64,000 nucleotides of DNA. Source: Pomphorhynchus laevis (lineage: Eukaryota > Acanthocephala > Palaeacanthocephala > Echinorhynchida > Pomphorhynchidae). This document shows positions 12,101 through 24,559 of this stretch, in pieces; position 1 is the first letter of the stretch; each line of letters starts with the position of its first letter. The position numbers and the translations under genes were made by a program. The stretch is taken from NCBI GenBank assembly GCA_012934845.2, contig WNNJ02001604.1:1-64000 (forward strand), given 5' to 3'. The notes under the pieces are model-generated. The model was not told where the DNA came from. It ran no database searches and saw nothing but the letters and a program-made list of their open reading frames with translations.

Positions 12101-15100
12101 ATATAACTGCTAAATAAAGGATCTGTCAAACGACTGAGACATATAAAAATGATCTAATTAGCCAGTTTTAAGTTTAATACAAATTTGCCGCAAAAATTAA
12201 GCAATCTTTAGAAAATGGTATTGTTTAAAAGTCAAGCACACAGCCGAAACGTCATCAAGTTAGCCTGTACCACAGAAAAGTTCTTTTGTTCATCTTTGAC
12301 GTTTCAAAGTGATTAATAGTATGAAGATCGCTAGTATTGATTAGTAATTATGGGACAGCAGCTTTCAAAATATTGCAGTACTCCATTTAAATCCATGACC
12401 TTTGGTATCATGCTTGTTTGATGCAATTAGAATGATACACCTGCCAAATTTATTTGAATAATAAAAACGACACAAGTTTGCATAATTTAAACACTTGATA
12501 TAATGAAAGATAGTTCAAAAGGAGCAACCTTAAAGTTTACTATAATTTTGTGCTAAAATAAAACAATTTATAGAAAATGCTATATTTTCAAATACAAGGC
12601 AGACCTCAAAATATAAATTAAAATAACTCATAATACTGCTTAGTGCTTTCAGTAATCATGGAAGCTTAAGGGTTACAAATAGTATGCTGATCGTTAACTG
12701 TGGACATTTTTACTAAACAACAGCTTTCACTTTTTTGGCATATTTCAATGAAAATGCTAGACTGTTGTTATTACACTTGTTTAATCCAATCTTAATGACA
12801 CATATGACAACCTCTTGAATATTTTTAACAAATGATATTATGACGCAACAAATGAATTGACTAATACGAATAGAGATGTCTGATAAGCAAGTTTTTTTAC
12901 GAGAATTTAGCAGTTTGAATTGAGCTATTTAGAGAAAATGCTATTTTTCAAAAGTCAAGCAGGCAGCCGAAACCTCATCGAGATAGCTCATACTACAGAT
13001 GAGTGCTTTCGTTCATCTTTGACGTGAATAAGTAAAATAGTATTCTGATCGGTATGTGTTTTGCAGTACACCGAAATCAGCTTTCGACATATGCCGTATT
13101 CTATCCAAATCTATGACCATTGTTATCATGCATGTTGTATTCAATCTAAATAAAACAATTGCCAGATTTTTTAAAAGGATAAAAAAAACAATGTCGCATT
13201 TTAAAAACTTTTTATATTTATAAAGATGGTCTTATAATCAAGATTAAATTTTTCAATAATTTTGCCGCTAAATTTAAGCGATTTATAAAACTGCGATTAT
13301 ACAAAACTCAAACAGACGGCTAAACGTAATCAAGATGGATCATACTACTGATGAGTTTTTCTAGCTATATTTGACGTCTAGGAGGGACTAATAGTATGCT
13401 AATCGTAAGTGTTGACAAGTTTTTAACTTACATCAGCTTTCAACATATTGCTGTATTCACTAAAAATCAATGAGCATGTTTATCATGCATGTTTAATGCA
13501 ATCCTACTGATAGTTATGCTAAATACTTTAAAGTGAGATAAAATGACACAATGACGCATTATTATAACGCCTTGTATTAAACAAGATAGTATGGTAAGCA
13601 ACTTTTATGTTTACTATAATTTTGCCGCTTAAATAAGGCGATTTTTAGAAAATGGTATTTTTAAAAGTCAAGCAGAGAGCCAAACCGTCATCGAGATGAA
13701 TCATACCACTGATTTAGTCTTCTGACATAATTGAAGTTTAGAAGTTACAAATAGTATGCTGATCGTTGACTGTTAACTTTTTCATCTACGCTGCTTTCAA
13801 CATTTTGACCTGTTTTAATCAAATGCTAGACTGATGTTATTATGTAATTTCTGTAATACATATGACAGTCTTTTAAGTAACTTAAGGAATGAGACCATGA
13901 CGCCACAAATAAATTGACCTTTATGAATAGAGATGGTCTGATAAGCAAGTTTTTGTTTACTAGAATTCATCAGTTCGAATTAAGCTATTTATGGAAAATG
14001 CTATTTTTTCAAAATTTTAGCCGACAGCAGACACGTCATCGAGATGACTCATACTACACATTAGTGCTTTTGTTGATTTTTGACCCTTAGAAGTAACAAA
14101 TAGTAATCTGATCAATAAGGGCTAATAAGTTTTTGCCCGACAGCAGCTTTTGACCCGTTTCAATGAAATGCTGAACTGTTTTTATTATGATTGTTTAATG
14201 CAATCTCACGATACACTTCATCGGGATGCATCATACCACATACGATTGCTTTTGTTTATCTTTGACGCTTAGAAGTAACGAATAGTATTCTGATCGTTTT
14301 GGTAGACTAGTTATTACCTGATAGCAGCTTTAAAAAATTGCGGTATTCCATTGAATTTATGACCATTGTAATCATGCATTTTTGATGCAATCTTAATTTG
14401 ACAACTGCCAAGGTATTTTGAAGGATAATAAAACTGCTCAATAAAGGATCAGTCAAACGACTAAGATATATAAAAATGATCTAATTAGCCAGTTTTAAGT
14501 TTACTACAAATTTGCCGCAAAAATTAAGCAATCTTTAGAAAATGGTATTGTTTAAAAGTCAAGCCCGCAGCTGAAACGTCATCAAGTTAGCCTGTACAAC
14601 AGAAAAGTTCTTTTGTTCATCTTTGACGTTTGTAAGTGATTAATAGTATGAAGATCGCTAGTATTGACCTGTAATTATGGGACAGCAGCTTTCAAAATAT
14701 TGCAGTACTCCATTTAAATCCATGACCATTGTTATCATGCTTGTTTGATGCAATTAGAATGATACACCTGCCAAATTTATTTGAATAATAAAAACGACAC
14801 AACTTTGCATAATTTAAACACTTGATATAATGAAAGATAGTTCAAAAGAGCAACCTTAAAGTTTACTATAATTTCTCGCTAAAATTAAACAATTTATAGA
14901 AAATGCTATATTTTCAAATACAAGGCAGACCTCAAAATATAAATTAAAATAACTCATAATACTGCTTAGTGCTTTCAGTAATCATAGAAGCTTAAGGGTT
15001 ACAAATAGTATGCTGATTGTTAACTGTGGACATTTTTACTAAACAACAGCTTTCACTATTTTGGCATATTTCAATGAAAATGCTAGACTGTTGTTATTAC

Positions 15101-18100
15101 GCTTGTTTAATCCAATCTTAATGACACATATGACAACCTCTTGAATATTTTTAACAAATGATATTATGACGCAACAAATGAATTGACTAATATGAATAGA
15201 GATGTCTGATAAGCAAGTTTTTTGTTTACGAAAATTTAGCAGTTTGAATTGAGCTATTTAGAGAAAATGCTATTTTTCAAAAGTCAAGCAGGCAGCCGAA
15301 ACCTCATGATAAGCAAGTTTGTGTTTACGAGTATTCAGCAGTTCGAATTAAGCTATTTAGGAAAAATGCTTTTTTTTCAAAATTTTAGTCGGCAGCCGAC
15401 ACGTCATCGAGATAACTCATACTACAGATTAGTGCTTTCGTTCATTTTTGACGCTTAGAAGTAACAAATAGTAATCTGATTAATAAGGGCTAACAAGTTT
15501 TAGCCCGACAGCAGCTTATGACCTGTTTCAATGAAATGCTGGACTGTTTTTATTATGATTGTTTAATGCAATCTCGATGATACGCGTCATCGAGATGCAT
15601 CATACTAAATATGATTGCTTTTGTTTATCTTTGACGTTTAGAAGTAACGAATAGTATTCTGATCTTTTTGGTAGACTAGTTATTACCTGATAGCAGCTTT
15701 AAAAAATTGCCGTATTCCATTGAATTTATGACCATTGTAATCATGAATGTTTGATGTAATCTTAATTTGACAACTCCCAAGGGATTTTGAGGGATAATAA
15801 ACTTGCACAAGAAAGGATCATTTAAACGACTGAGAAATATATAAATGATCTAATTGGCCAGTTTTAAGTTAACTACAAATTTGCAGCAAAAATTTAGCAA
15901 TTTTTAGAAAATGGTATTTTTTAAAAGTCAAGCCCAAAGCCGAAAAGTCGTCAAGTTAGCCGTTACAACAGAAAAGTTCTTTCGTTCATCTTTGACATTT
16001 CAAAGTGATTAATAGTATGATGCTCGTTAGTGTTGACCAGTAATTAAGCGACAGCAGCTTTAAAAATATCCCTACAACATTAAAATCCATGACCATTGTT
16101 ATCATGCTTGTTTGATGCAATAAGAATGATACACATGCCAAATTCATTTGAATAATAAAAACGACACAATCCTGCATAATTTAAACACTTGATATAAATA
16201 AAGATATTTTTAAAGGAGCAACCTTAAAGTTTACTATAATTTTGCGCTAAAATTAAACAATTTATAGAAAATGCCATATTTTCAAAGACCGGGCAGACCT
16301 CAAAATATAATTTAAAATAACTCATAATACTGCTTAGTGCTTTGAGCATGTTTATCATGCATGTTTAATGCAATCCTACTGAAAGTTATGCCAAATTCCC
16401 TCTAAGTGAGATAAAATGACACAATGAAGCATCATTATAACGCCTGATATAAATAAAGATAATCTGGTAAGCAACATTTTTGTTTACTATAATTTTGCCG
16501 CTTAAATTAAGCAATTTATAAAAAATTGGTATTTTTAAACGTCAAGCAGAGAGCCAAATCGTCATGGAGATGAATCATACGACTGATTTAGTGTTTGGAC
16601 AATATTGAAGTTTAGACGTTACAAATAGTATGCTGATCGTTGACTGTTAACGTTTTTGTCTACAGCAGCTTTCAACATTTTGACCTGTTTTAATCAAATG
16701 CTAGACTGATGTTATTATGTTATCTCTGTAATACATATGACAATCTTTTAAGTAACTTAAGGAATGAGACCATGACGACACAAATGAATTGACCTTTATG
16801 AATAGAGATGGTCTGATAAGCAAGTTTTTGTTTACGAGAATTCATCAGTTCGAATTAAGCTATTTAGGAAAAATGCTATTTTTCAAAGTTTTAGCCGGCA
16901 GCCGACACTTCATCGAGATGACACATAATACAGATTAGTGCTTTTGTTCATTTTTGACGATTAGAAGTAACAAATAGTAATCTGATCAAAAAGGGCTAAT
17001 ACGTTTTTGCCTAACAGCAGCTTTTGACACGTTTTAATGAAATGCTGGACTGTTTTTATTATGATTGTTTTATGCAATCTCACGATACACTTCATCGGGA
17101 TTCATCATACCACATATGATTGCTTTTGTTTATCCTTGAGGCTTAGAAGTAACGAATGGTATTATGATCTTGTTAGTAGACTTGTTATTACCTGATAGCA
17201 GCTTTAAAAAATTGCCGTATTCCATTGAATTTATGACCATTGTAATCATGCATGTTTGATGCAATCTTAATTTGACAACGGCCAAGGTATTTTAAAAAAT
17301 TATAAAATTGCACAATAAAGGATCAGTTAAACGACTGAGATATATAAAAATGATCTAATTAGCCAGTTTTAAGTTTACTACAAATTTGCCGAAAAATTCA
17401 GCAATTTTTAGAAAATGGTATTTTTTAAAAGCCAAGCCCACAGCCGAAACGTCATCAAGTTAGCCTGCAAATCAGAAAAGTTCTGTTGTTCATCTTTGAC
17501 GTTTTAAAGTGATTTAAAGTATGATTGTCGTTAGTGTTGACCAGTAATTATCGGAAAGCAGCTTTCAAAATATTGCCGTACTCCATTAAAATACACAACC
17601 ATTGTTATCATGCTTGTTTGATGCAATTAGAATGATACACCTGCCAAATTTATTTGAATAATAAAAACGACACAACTTTGCATAATTTAAACACTTAATA
17701 TTTAAAGAGATAGGTTAAAAAGAGCAACCTTAAAGTTTACTATAATTTCTCGCTAAAATTAAACAATTTATAGAAAATGCTATATTTTCAAATACCAGAC
17801 AGATTTCAAAATATAAATTTAAATAACTCATAATACTGCTTAGTGCTTTCAGTAATCATGGAAGACGTTACAAATAGTATGCTGATCGTAAACTGTCGAC
17901 ATTTTTAATAAACAGCAGCTTTTACGATTTTGGCATATTTCAATGAAAATGCTAGAATCTTGTTATTACGCTTGTTTAATCCAATCTTAATGATACATAC
18001 GACAACCTCTTGAATATTTTTAACGAATGATCTTATGACGCAACAAATGAATTGACTAATATGAATAAAGATGTCTGATAAGCAAGTTTTTTGTTTACGA

Positions 18101-21100
18101 GAATTTAGCAGTTTGAATGAAGCTATTTGGAGAAAATTCTATTCATCAAAAGTTAAGCAGGCAGCCGAAACCTCATCGAGATAGCTCATACTACAGATGA
18201 GTGCTTTCGTTCATCTTTGACGTGAATAAGTAAAATAGTATTCTGATCGGTATGTGTGTACCAGTTAACCGACATCAGCTTTCGACATATGCCGAATTCC
18301 ATCCAAATCTATGACCATTGTTATCATGCATGTTTTATGCAATCTAAATAAAACAAATGCCAGATTCTTAAAAAGGATAAAAAACAATGTCGCATTTTAA
18401 AAACTTTTGATATTTATAAAGATGGTCTTATAATCAAGATTTAATTTTTCAAAAATTTTGCCGCTAAATTTAAGCGATTTATAAAACTGCGATTTTACAA
18501 GCTCAAACAGACGGCTTAACGTAATCAAGATGGATCATACTACTGATGAGTTATTCTGGCTATATTTGACGTCTAGGAGGGACTAATAGTATGCTGATCG
18601 TCAGTGTTGACAAGTTTTTAACTAACATCAGCTTTCAACATATTGCCGTTTTCACTAAAAATCAATGAGCATGTTTATCATGCATGTTTGATGCAATCCT
18701 ACTAATAGTTATGCCAAATTCTTATAAGTGAGATAAAATGATACAATGACGTATCATTATAACGCTTGATATTAAAAAATATATTATAGTAAGCAACTTT
18801 TATGTTTACTATAATTTTGACGCTTAAATTAAGCGATTTATAGGAAATGGTATTTTTAAAAGTCAAGCAGAGAGCCAAACAGTCATCGAGATGAATCATA
18901 CCACTGACTTAGTCTTCTGACATAATTGAAGTTTAGACGTTACAAATAGTATGCTGATCGTTGACTGTTAACGTTTTTATCTACGCTGCTTCCAACATTT
19001 TGACCTGTCTTAATCAAATGCTAGACTGATGTTATTATGTAATCTCTGTAATACATATGACAATTTTTAAGTAACTTAAGGAATGAGACCATGTTGCCAC
19101 AAATGAATTGACCTTCATGAATAGAGATGGTCTGATAAGCAAGTTTTTGTTTACGAGAATTCATCAGTTCGAATTAAGCTATTTAGGGAAAATGCTATTT
19201 TTTCAAAATTTTAGCCGACAGCAGACACGTCATCGAGATGACTCATACTACACATTAGTGCTTTTGTTGATTTTTGACCCTTAGAAGTAACAAATAGTAA
19301 TCTGATCAATAAGGGCTAATAAGTTTTTGCCCGACAGCAGCTTTTGACCCGTTTCAATGAAATGCTGGACTGTTTTTATTATGATTGTTTAATGCAATCA
19401 CACGATACACTTCATCGGGATGCATCATACCACATATGATTGCTTTTGTTTATCTTTGACGCTTAGAAGTAACGAATAGTATTCTGATCGTTTTGGTAGA
19501 CTAGTTATTACCTGATAGCAGCTTTAATAAATTGTGGTATTCCATTGAATTTATCACCATTGTTATCATGCATTTTTGATGCAATCTTAATTTGAAAACT
19601 GCCAAGGTATTTTGAAGGATAATAAAACTGCTCAATAAAGGATCAGTCAAACGACTGAGATATATAAAAATGATCTAATTAGCCAGTTTTAATTTTACTC
19701 CAAATTTGCCGCAAAAATTAAGCAATCTTTAGAAAATGGTATTGTTTAAAAGTCAAGCCCACAGCTGAAACGTCATCAAGTTAGCCTGTACAACAGAAAA
19801 GTTCTTTTGTTCATCTTTGACTTTTTAAAGTAATTAATAGTATGATGATCGCTAGTATTGACCAGTAATTATGGGACATCAGCTTTCAAAATATTGCCGT
19901 ACTCTATTTAAATCCATGACCATTGTTATCATGCTTGTTTGATGCAATTAGAATGATACACCTGCCAAATTTATTTGAATAATAAAAACGACACAACTTT
20001 GCATAATTTAAACACTTGATATAATGAAAGATAGTTCAAAAGGAGCAACCTTAAAGTTTACTATAATTATGTGCTAAAATAAAACAATTTATAGAAAATG
20101 CTATATTTTCAAATACAAGGCAGACCTCAAAATATAAATTAAAATAACTCATAATACTGCTTAGTGCTTTCAGTAATCATGGAAGCTTAAGGGTTACAAA
20201 TAGTATACTGATCGTTAACTGTGGACATTTTTACTAAACAACAGCTTTCACTTTTTTGGCATATTTCAATGAAAATGCTAGACTGTTGTTATTACGCTTG
20301 TTTAATCCAATCTTAATGACACATATGACAACCTCTTGAATATTTTTAACAAATGATATTATGACGCAACAAATGAATTGACTAATATGAATAGAGATGT
20401 CTGATAAGCAAGTTTTTTTACGAGAATTTAGCAGTTTGAATTGAGCTATTTAGAGAAAATGCTATTTTTCAAAAGTCAAGCAGGCAGCCGAAACCTCATC
20501 GAGATAGCTCATACTACAGATGAGTGCTTTCGTTCATCTTTGACGTTAATAAGTAAAATAGTATTCTGATCGGTATGTGTTTTGCAGTACACCGAAATCA
20601 GCTTTCGACATATGCCGTATTCTATCCAAATCTATGACCATTGTTATCATGCATGTTGTATTCAATCTAAATAAAACAATTGCCAGATTTTTTAAAAGGA
20701 TAAAAAAAACAATGTCGCATTTTAAAAACTTTTTATATTTATAAAGATGGTCTTATAATCAAGATTAAATTTTTTAATAATTTTGCCGCTAAATTTAAGC
20801 GATTTATAAAACTGCGATTATACAAAACTCAAACAGACGGCTAAACGTAATCAAGATGGATCATACTACTGATGAGTTATTCTGGCTATATTTGACGTCT
20901 AGGAGAGAATAATAGTATGCTGATCGTCAGTGTTGACAAGTTTTTGACTAACATCAGCTTTCAACATATTGCCGTATTCACTAAGAATCAATGAGCATGT
21001 TTATCATGCATGTTTGATGCAATCCTACTGATAGTTATGCAAAATACTTATAAGTGAGATAAAATGACACAATGACGCATTATTATAACGCCTGATATTA

Positions 21101-21351
21101 AAAAAGATAGTCTGGTAAGCAACTTTTATGTTTACTATAATTTTGCAGCTAAAATTAAGCGATTTATAGGAAATTGTATTTTTAAAAGTTACGCAGAGAG
21201 CCAAACCGTCATCGAGATGAATCATACCACTGATTTAGTCTTCTGACATAATTGAAGTTTAGACGTTACGAATAGTATGCTGATCGTTGACTGTGAACGT
21301 TTTTATCTACGCTGCTTTCAACATTTTGACCTGTTTTAATCAAATGCTGGA
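9194..21351. repeat. Satellite array with two deletion-derived short units
   Basis: The same higher-order satellite continues. Unit starts, taken at gagcaaccttaaag, fall near 10196, 12524, 14848, 16217, 17722 and 20043. Units starting near 14848 and 16217 measure only about 1.37 and 1.5 kb instead of 2.33 kb. The first jumps from one monomer type to another at about 15306 (cctcat joined to gataagcaag), the second at about 16350 (gtgctt joined to gagcatg). Both look like products of unequal exchange or deletion. The only open frames are short and phase-locked to the repeat. I see no gene or RNA gene here. Confidence 0.92.
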
Positions 21352-21366
21352 CTGATGTTATTATGT

Positions 21367-24300
21367 CTTCTTCTTAGCGTTTATCCCGTATGACGGGGTC
21401 CGCTTGCCACGATCGTTGACGCTAAAATGCCTTCTTTGCTGCGTCTTTGGGCGTGAGTCCGACCATTTTTATGTCCTTAAGAAGGGTATCCATCCATCTT
21501 TTCTGTGGTCTTCCTATTGGTCTCTTTCCGTCGACCTCGATTTGAAATGGTGCCTGCGCTTATGTGTTTACGTCTGCCCTCATTACATTTCCATACCATC
21601 GCAGCCTTGATTTTCTCAGTTTGTCTGCTATGGGTGCTTCGCCAAATCGCTTGCGGATGTCTTCGTTACGGACATGATCTAGGCGAGTCTTTCCTGCGAT
21701 CCACCTTAGCATTTTGGTTTCCATGCATCCAAGCTTACGTTCTGCTTCTGCTGTCATTGCCCAGCACTCAGCACCGTACATTGCTACAGGCCGTATTACG
21801 CTTCTGTAGAACTTCGATTTGAGTTTGTCTGGCATGCGTTTGTCGCACAAAACTCCAGTGGCTGCTCTCCATTTTGTCCAGCTTGCGTTGATGCGAGTGG
21901 TGACGTCTTTTGCCACTCCTCCTGTGCTGGAGATGACTGATCCCAGATATTTGAACGCAGTTGTCTTTGGCAGAAGCACGCCATTAACTGATATGCTTAC
22001 ATCTTTGTTCTGGTTCGTCGTCATGTACTCTGTTTTGGCTGTGTTCAGTTTCAACCCAAACTGTGCCAGGCGATCGTGCCATTGCTGAACTTGTTGCTCG
22101 AGGTCATGTTTGTCTTTAGATACCAGCATAACATCGTCGGCATACAGGATGGTCCATGGTGCTTGTCTTAGAAGGTCTTTCGTAATCACGTCCATAACTA
22201 TGATGAATAGTAATGGGGAGTGTGCAGATCCTTGGTGCACACCGACTGAGATTGGAAATTCTCTGGATTTTCCCGCTGCTGTTAGCACATTGCTCGTCGT
22301 TCCTTTGTACAACATCTTCACCCATTCGATCAATTCCTCCGGTACTTTTCTGCGTCTCAAAGCGTACCATATAAGCTTATGAGGTACTCTGTCGAACGCT
22401 TTCTCAAGGTCCAGAAAAGCTACATGGAGGGGCTGCTTCTTCTCTATGTGCTTTTCAAGGAGTAGTCTGGCTGAGTGTATTGCATCGATGGCTCCACAGT
22501 TGCGCACAAAGCCTGCCTGGTTGACACTTAGTTTGACGGAGTCACGGATTCTCTTGTCGAGCACTCTCTCGAAGATTTTCATGGTGTGACTGAGAAGACG
22601 AATTGGGCGGTAGTTTTCACAATCTGCTGGGCTTCCTTTCTGCTTCCAGATTGGGATAGTTATGCTTCGACTCCAGTCTTCTGGCACCTCTTTTGCGTCA
22701 ACAATCTTCTGGAGAAAATTAGTTAGCCATGGTGTCCACTCATCCGGATTGATTCTCCAGAAGTCCACCGCTAAATCATCGGGTCCGTTGGCTTTACCCG
22801 GCTTCATCTTCATCATTGCCTCTCTGACCTCTGCACCATTGAGTGGATCGACTTGTGTGTGATTTGGAGCCCCCTCTGGTATTGGTGGATGTTCAAACTC
22901 TTCTGTAAAGATGGCTTTAAAATATCTTCTTCATCTCTCCAGCACGTCTTGTGGGTGTATAATGAGTTTTCCCTGCTCATTGCTGATACCATGGAACTTT
23001 TCGATGTCTGCTGCCTTCTTCCGTCTTGAACGGGCTAGTCGGTACACGCCTTTTTCTCCTTCTCGAGTGTCGAGCTTTTGGTAGAGGTTATCTAGGTGGT
23101 TACTCCTAGCAATAGCCACTTGTTTCCTTGCTTTCTTTTTCGCTCGGTGATATTCATCTTTGTTCTCCTGTGTTTGTGCTATCCGGAGAGCCTTGTATGA
23201 ATTTTTCTTTGCCTTCACTGCGTCTTTGACCTCTTCTGTCCAAAACCAAGTTTCTTTGTCGATGTATTTTTGACATGGCTTGGTGGATCCGAGTATGTGC
23301 TTTGCAGCTAGGTGGATCGTGCTACGCAACGCGGTCCAGGTGTCCTGTACTCCATGTATGCTAGGTAGTCTTATCCGTGCCAGCTTTGCCTTTGTTCCAA
23401 CTGTGTCTTCTTCCCTCAGTTTCCACCACTTGATTCGGCTCGTCTTTGTTTGTTCTGGCCTCGGTTTACGGGGGACTTCAATTTTCAGGTCACATATCAG
23501 TGGCTTATGTTGAGTCGCTGTGGTCTCTGATGGAATGACCTTTGTGTCTAGCACCGTCTTCTTGTGTTTTCGCCTTACCAGGACAAAATCAATTTGCGAC
23601 TTCCTGATTTGTGAGCTCGTTCCATGGTAATATGTGTACAGGTGGCTCGGCCTTTTTGTGAAGTTGGTGTTGGTGATGGTGAGGTTGTGCGTAGTTGCAA
23701 ACTCCAGTAGTTGTTCCCCTTCTGCGTTCTTCTCACCTATGCCATATCCACCGTGATATTCACTCTCATCCGTCTGTCCAACATGGGCATTCATATCACC
23801 GGCTATGATCACATAGTCTTCTTCGGGGACTTCTGCCATCTTTTCATCTAGCATTTCCCAGAAGTCCAGCTTCTCTTTATCTGTGCATCCTGTTTGAGGA
23901 GCGTACACAGAGAAGTAGTGTACGGTCGTGTCGCATAATGCCAGCTTAATCTTCATCAACCTTCCAGTGTATCGCGTCACTTCGCACACTTGGTCTCTGA
24001 GTCTCTCTGCTACGACAATGGCTACTCCGTTTCGTGCTGTCTCAGTTCCCATATAATACAGTTTGTATCCGTCTCCAATTTCCTTGGCTTTTCCGCCCTT
24101 CCATTTAGTCTCTTGAATTACAAGAATGTCAATCTTTCTCCTCTTTAGGTCAGCTGCAATTTCTCGAGATTTACCCGTCAGTGTTCCTACTTTGAGCGTT
24201 GCAACTTGTACGTATGATTGGGCCAGATAACTTGCGTCTCGGCGTCGTCCTTCCGTCGTGAACCCTCGCTTATTTGCCGAACAGACCGGGTCTTGTCTAA

Positions 24301-24544
24301 TCGCACATCCTCGTGAATTTTTCAAACAGGCCGGATGGCACCTCCTGAACGCGTCGTCTACAGAGGACGCCTTAGTATTGGCGGGGTCATTTTGATTAAA
24401 CTTTATCATGGTTTGATGGTTGCGACAATTGTTTTCCCGACCGGCTGCCGAATGCCTGTCGTCGGTAAGGTCCGCGTTTGGTTCACGCTCACAGAGAGTA
24501 AGTGTTATCCAGTGGCACCACGAGGAGGAACGGACCGCACCACC
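21367..24544 (-). mobile_element. RTE-clade LINE, copy 2
   Basis: This 3178-bp copy is flanked by ctgatgttattatgt at 21352-21366 and 24545-24559. Its length, ends, target duplication and satellite context are the same as for the element at 6001-9178. It was therefore copied passively with its surroundings by segmental duplication. Confidence 0.92.
21560..24409 (-). pseudogene. RTE LINE endonuclease-RT ORF, split by a nonsense change
   Basis: Same reading frame as the 949-residue ORF at 6194-9043, but split into an endonuclease part (22931-24409, 492 codons) and an RT part (open from 21560 to about 22928; the first internal ATG is at 22816). The cause is one substitution that turns the Trp493 codon TGG into TGA, between the two domains. 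Other differences from copy 1 include LERW-region neighbours unchanged, SALSP to SAHSP next to RT motif B, and WYGHV to WYGNV near the C-terminus. The early TAA after RADVNT is shared with copy 1. No frameshift is visible. A full-length product is not expected. Confidence 0.9.
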
Positions 24545-24559
24545 CTGATGTTATTATGT

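Larger units (their letters stand above)
3830..12460 (+). repeat. Segmental duplication 1, copy A (contains RTE copy 1)
   Basis: About 8.6 kb, including satellite and the RTE insertion, recurs at roughly 19200-27830 at an offset of about 15.37 kb. The two RTE ORFs are offset by exactly 15366 bp. The target duplication, monomer order and private variants around the LINE match. Limits are approximate because satellite monomers resemble each other; the right limit is where the flanks change from ataatgaaag to ataaattaag. Confidence 0.75.
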
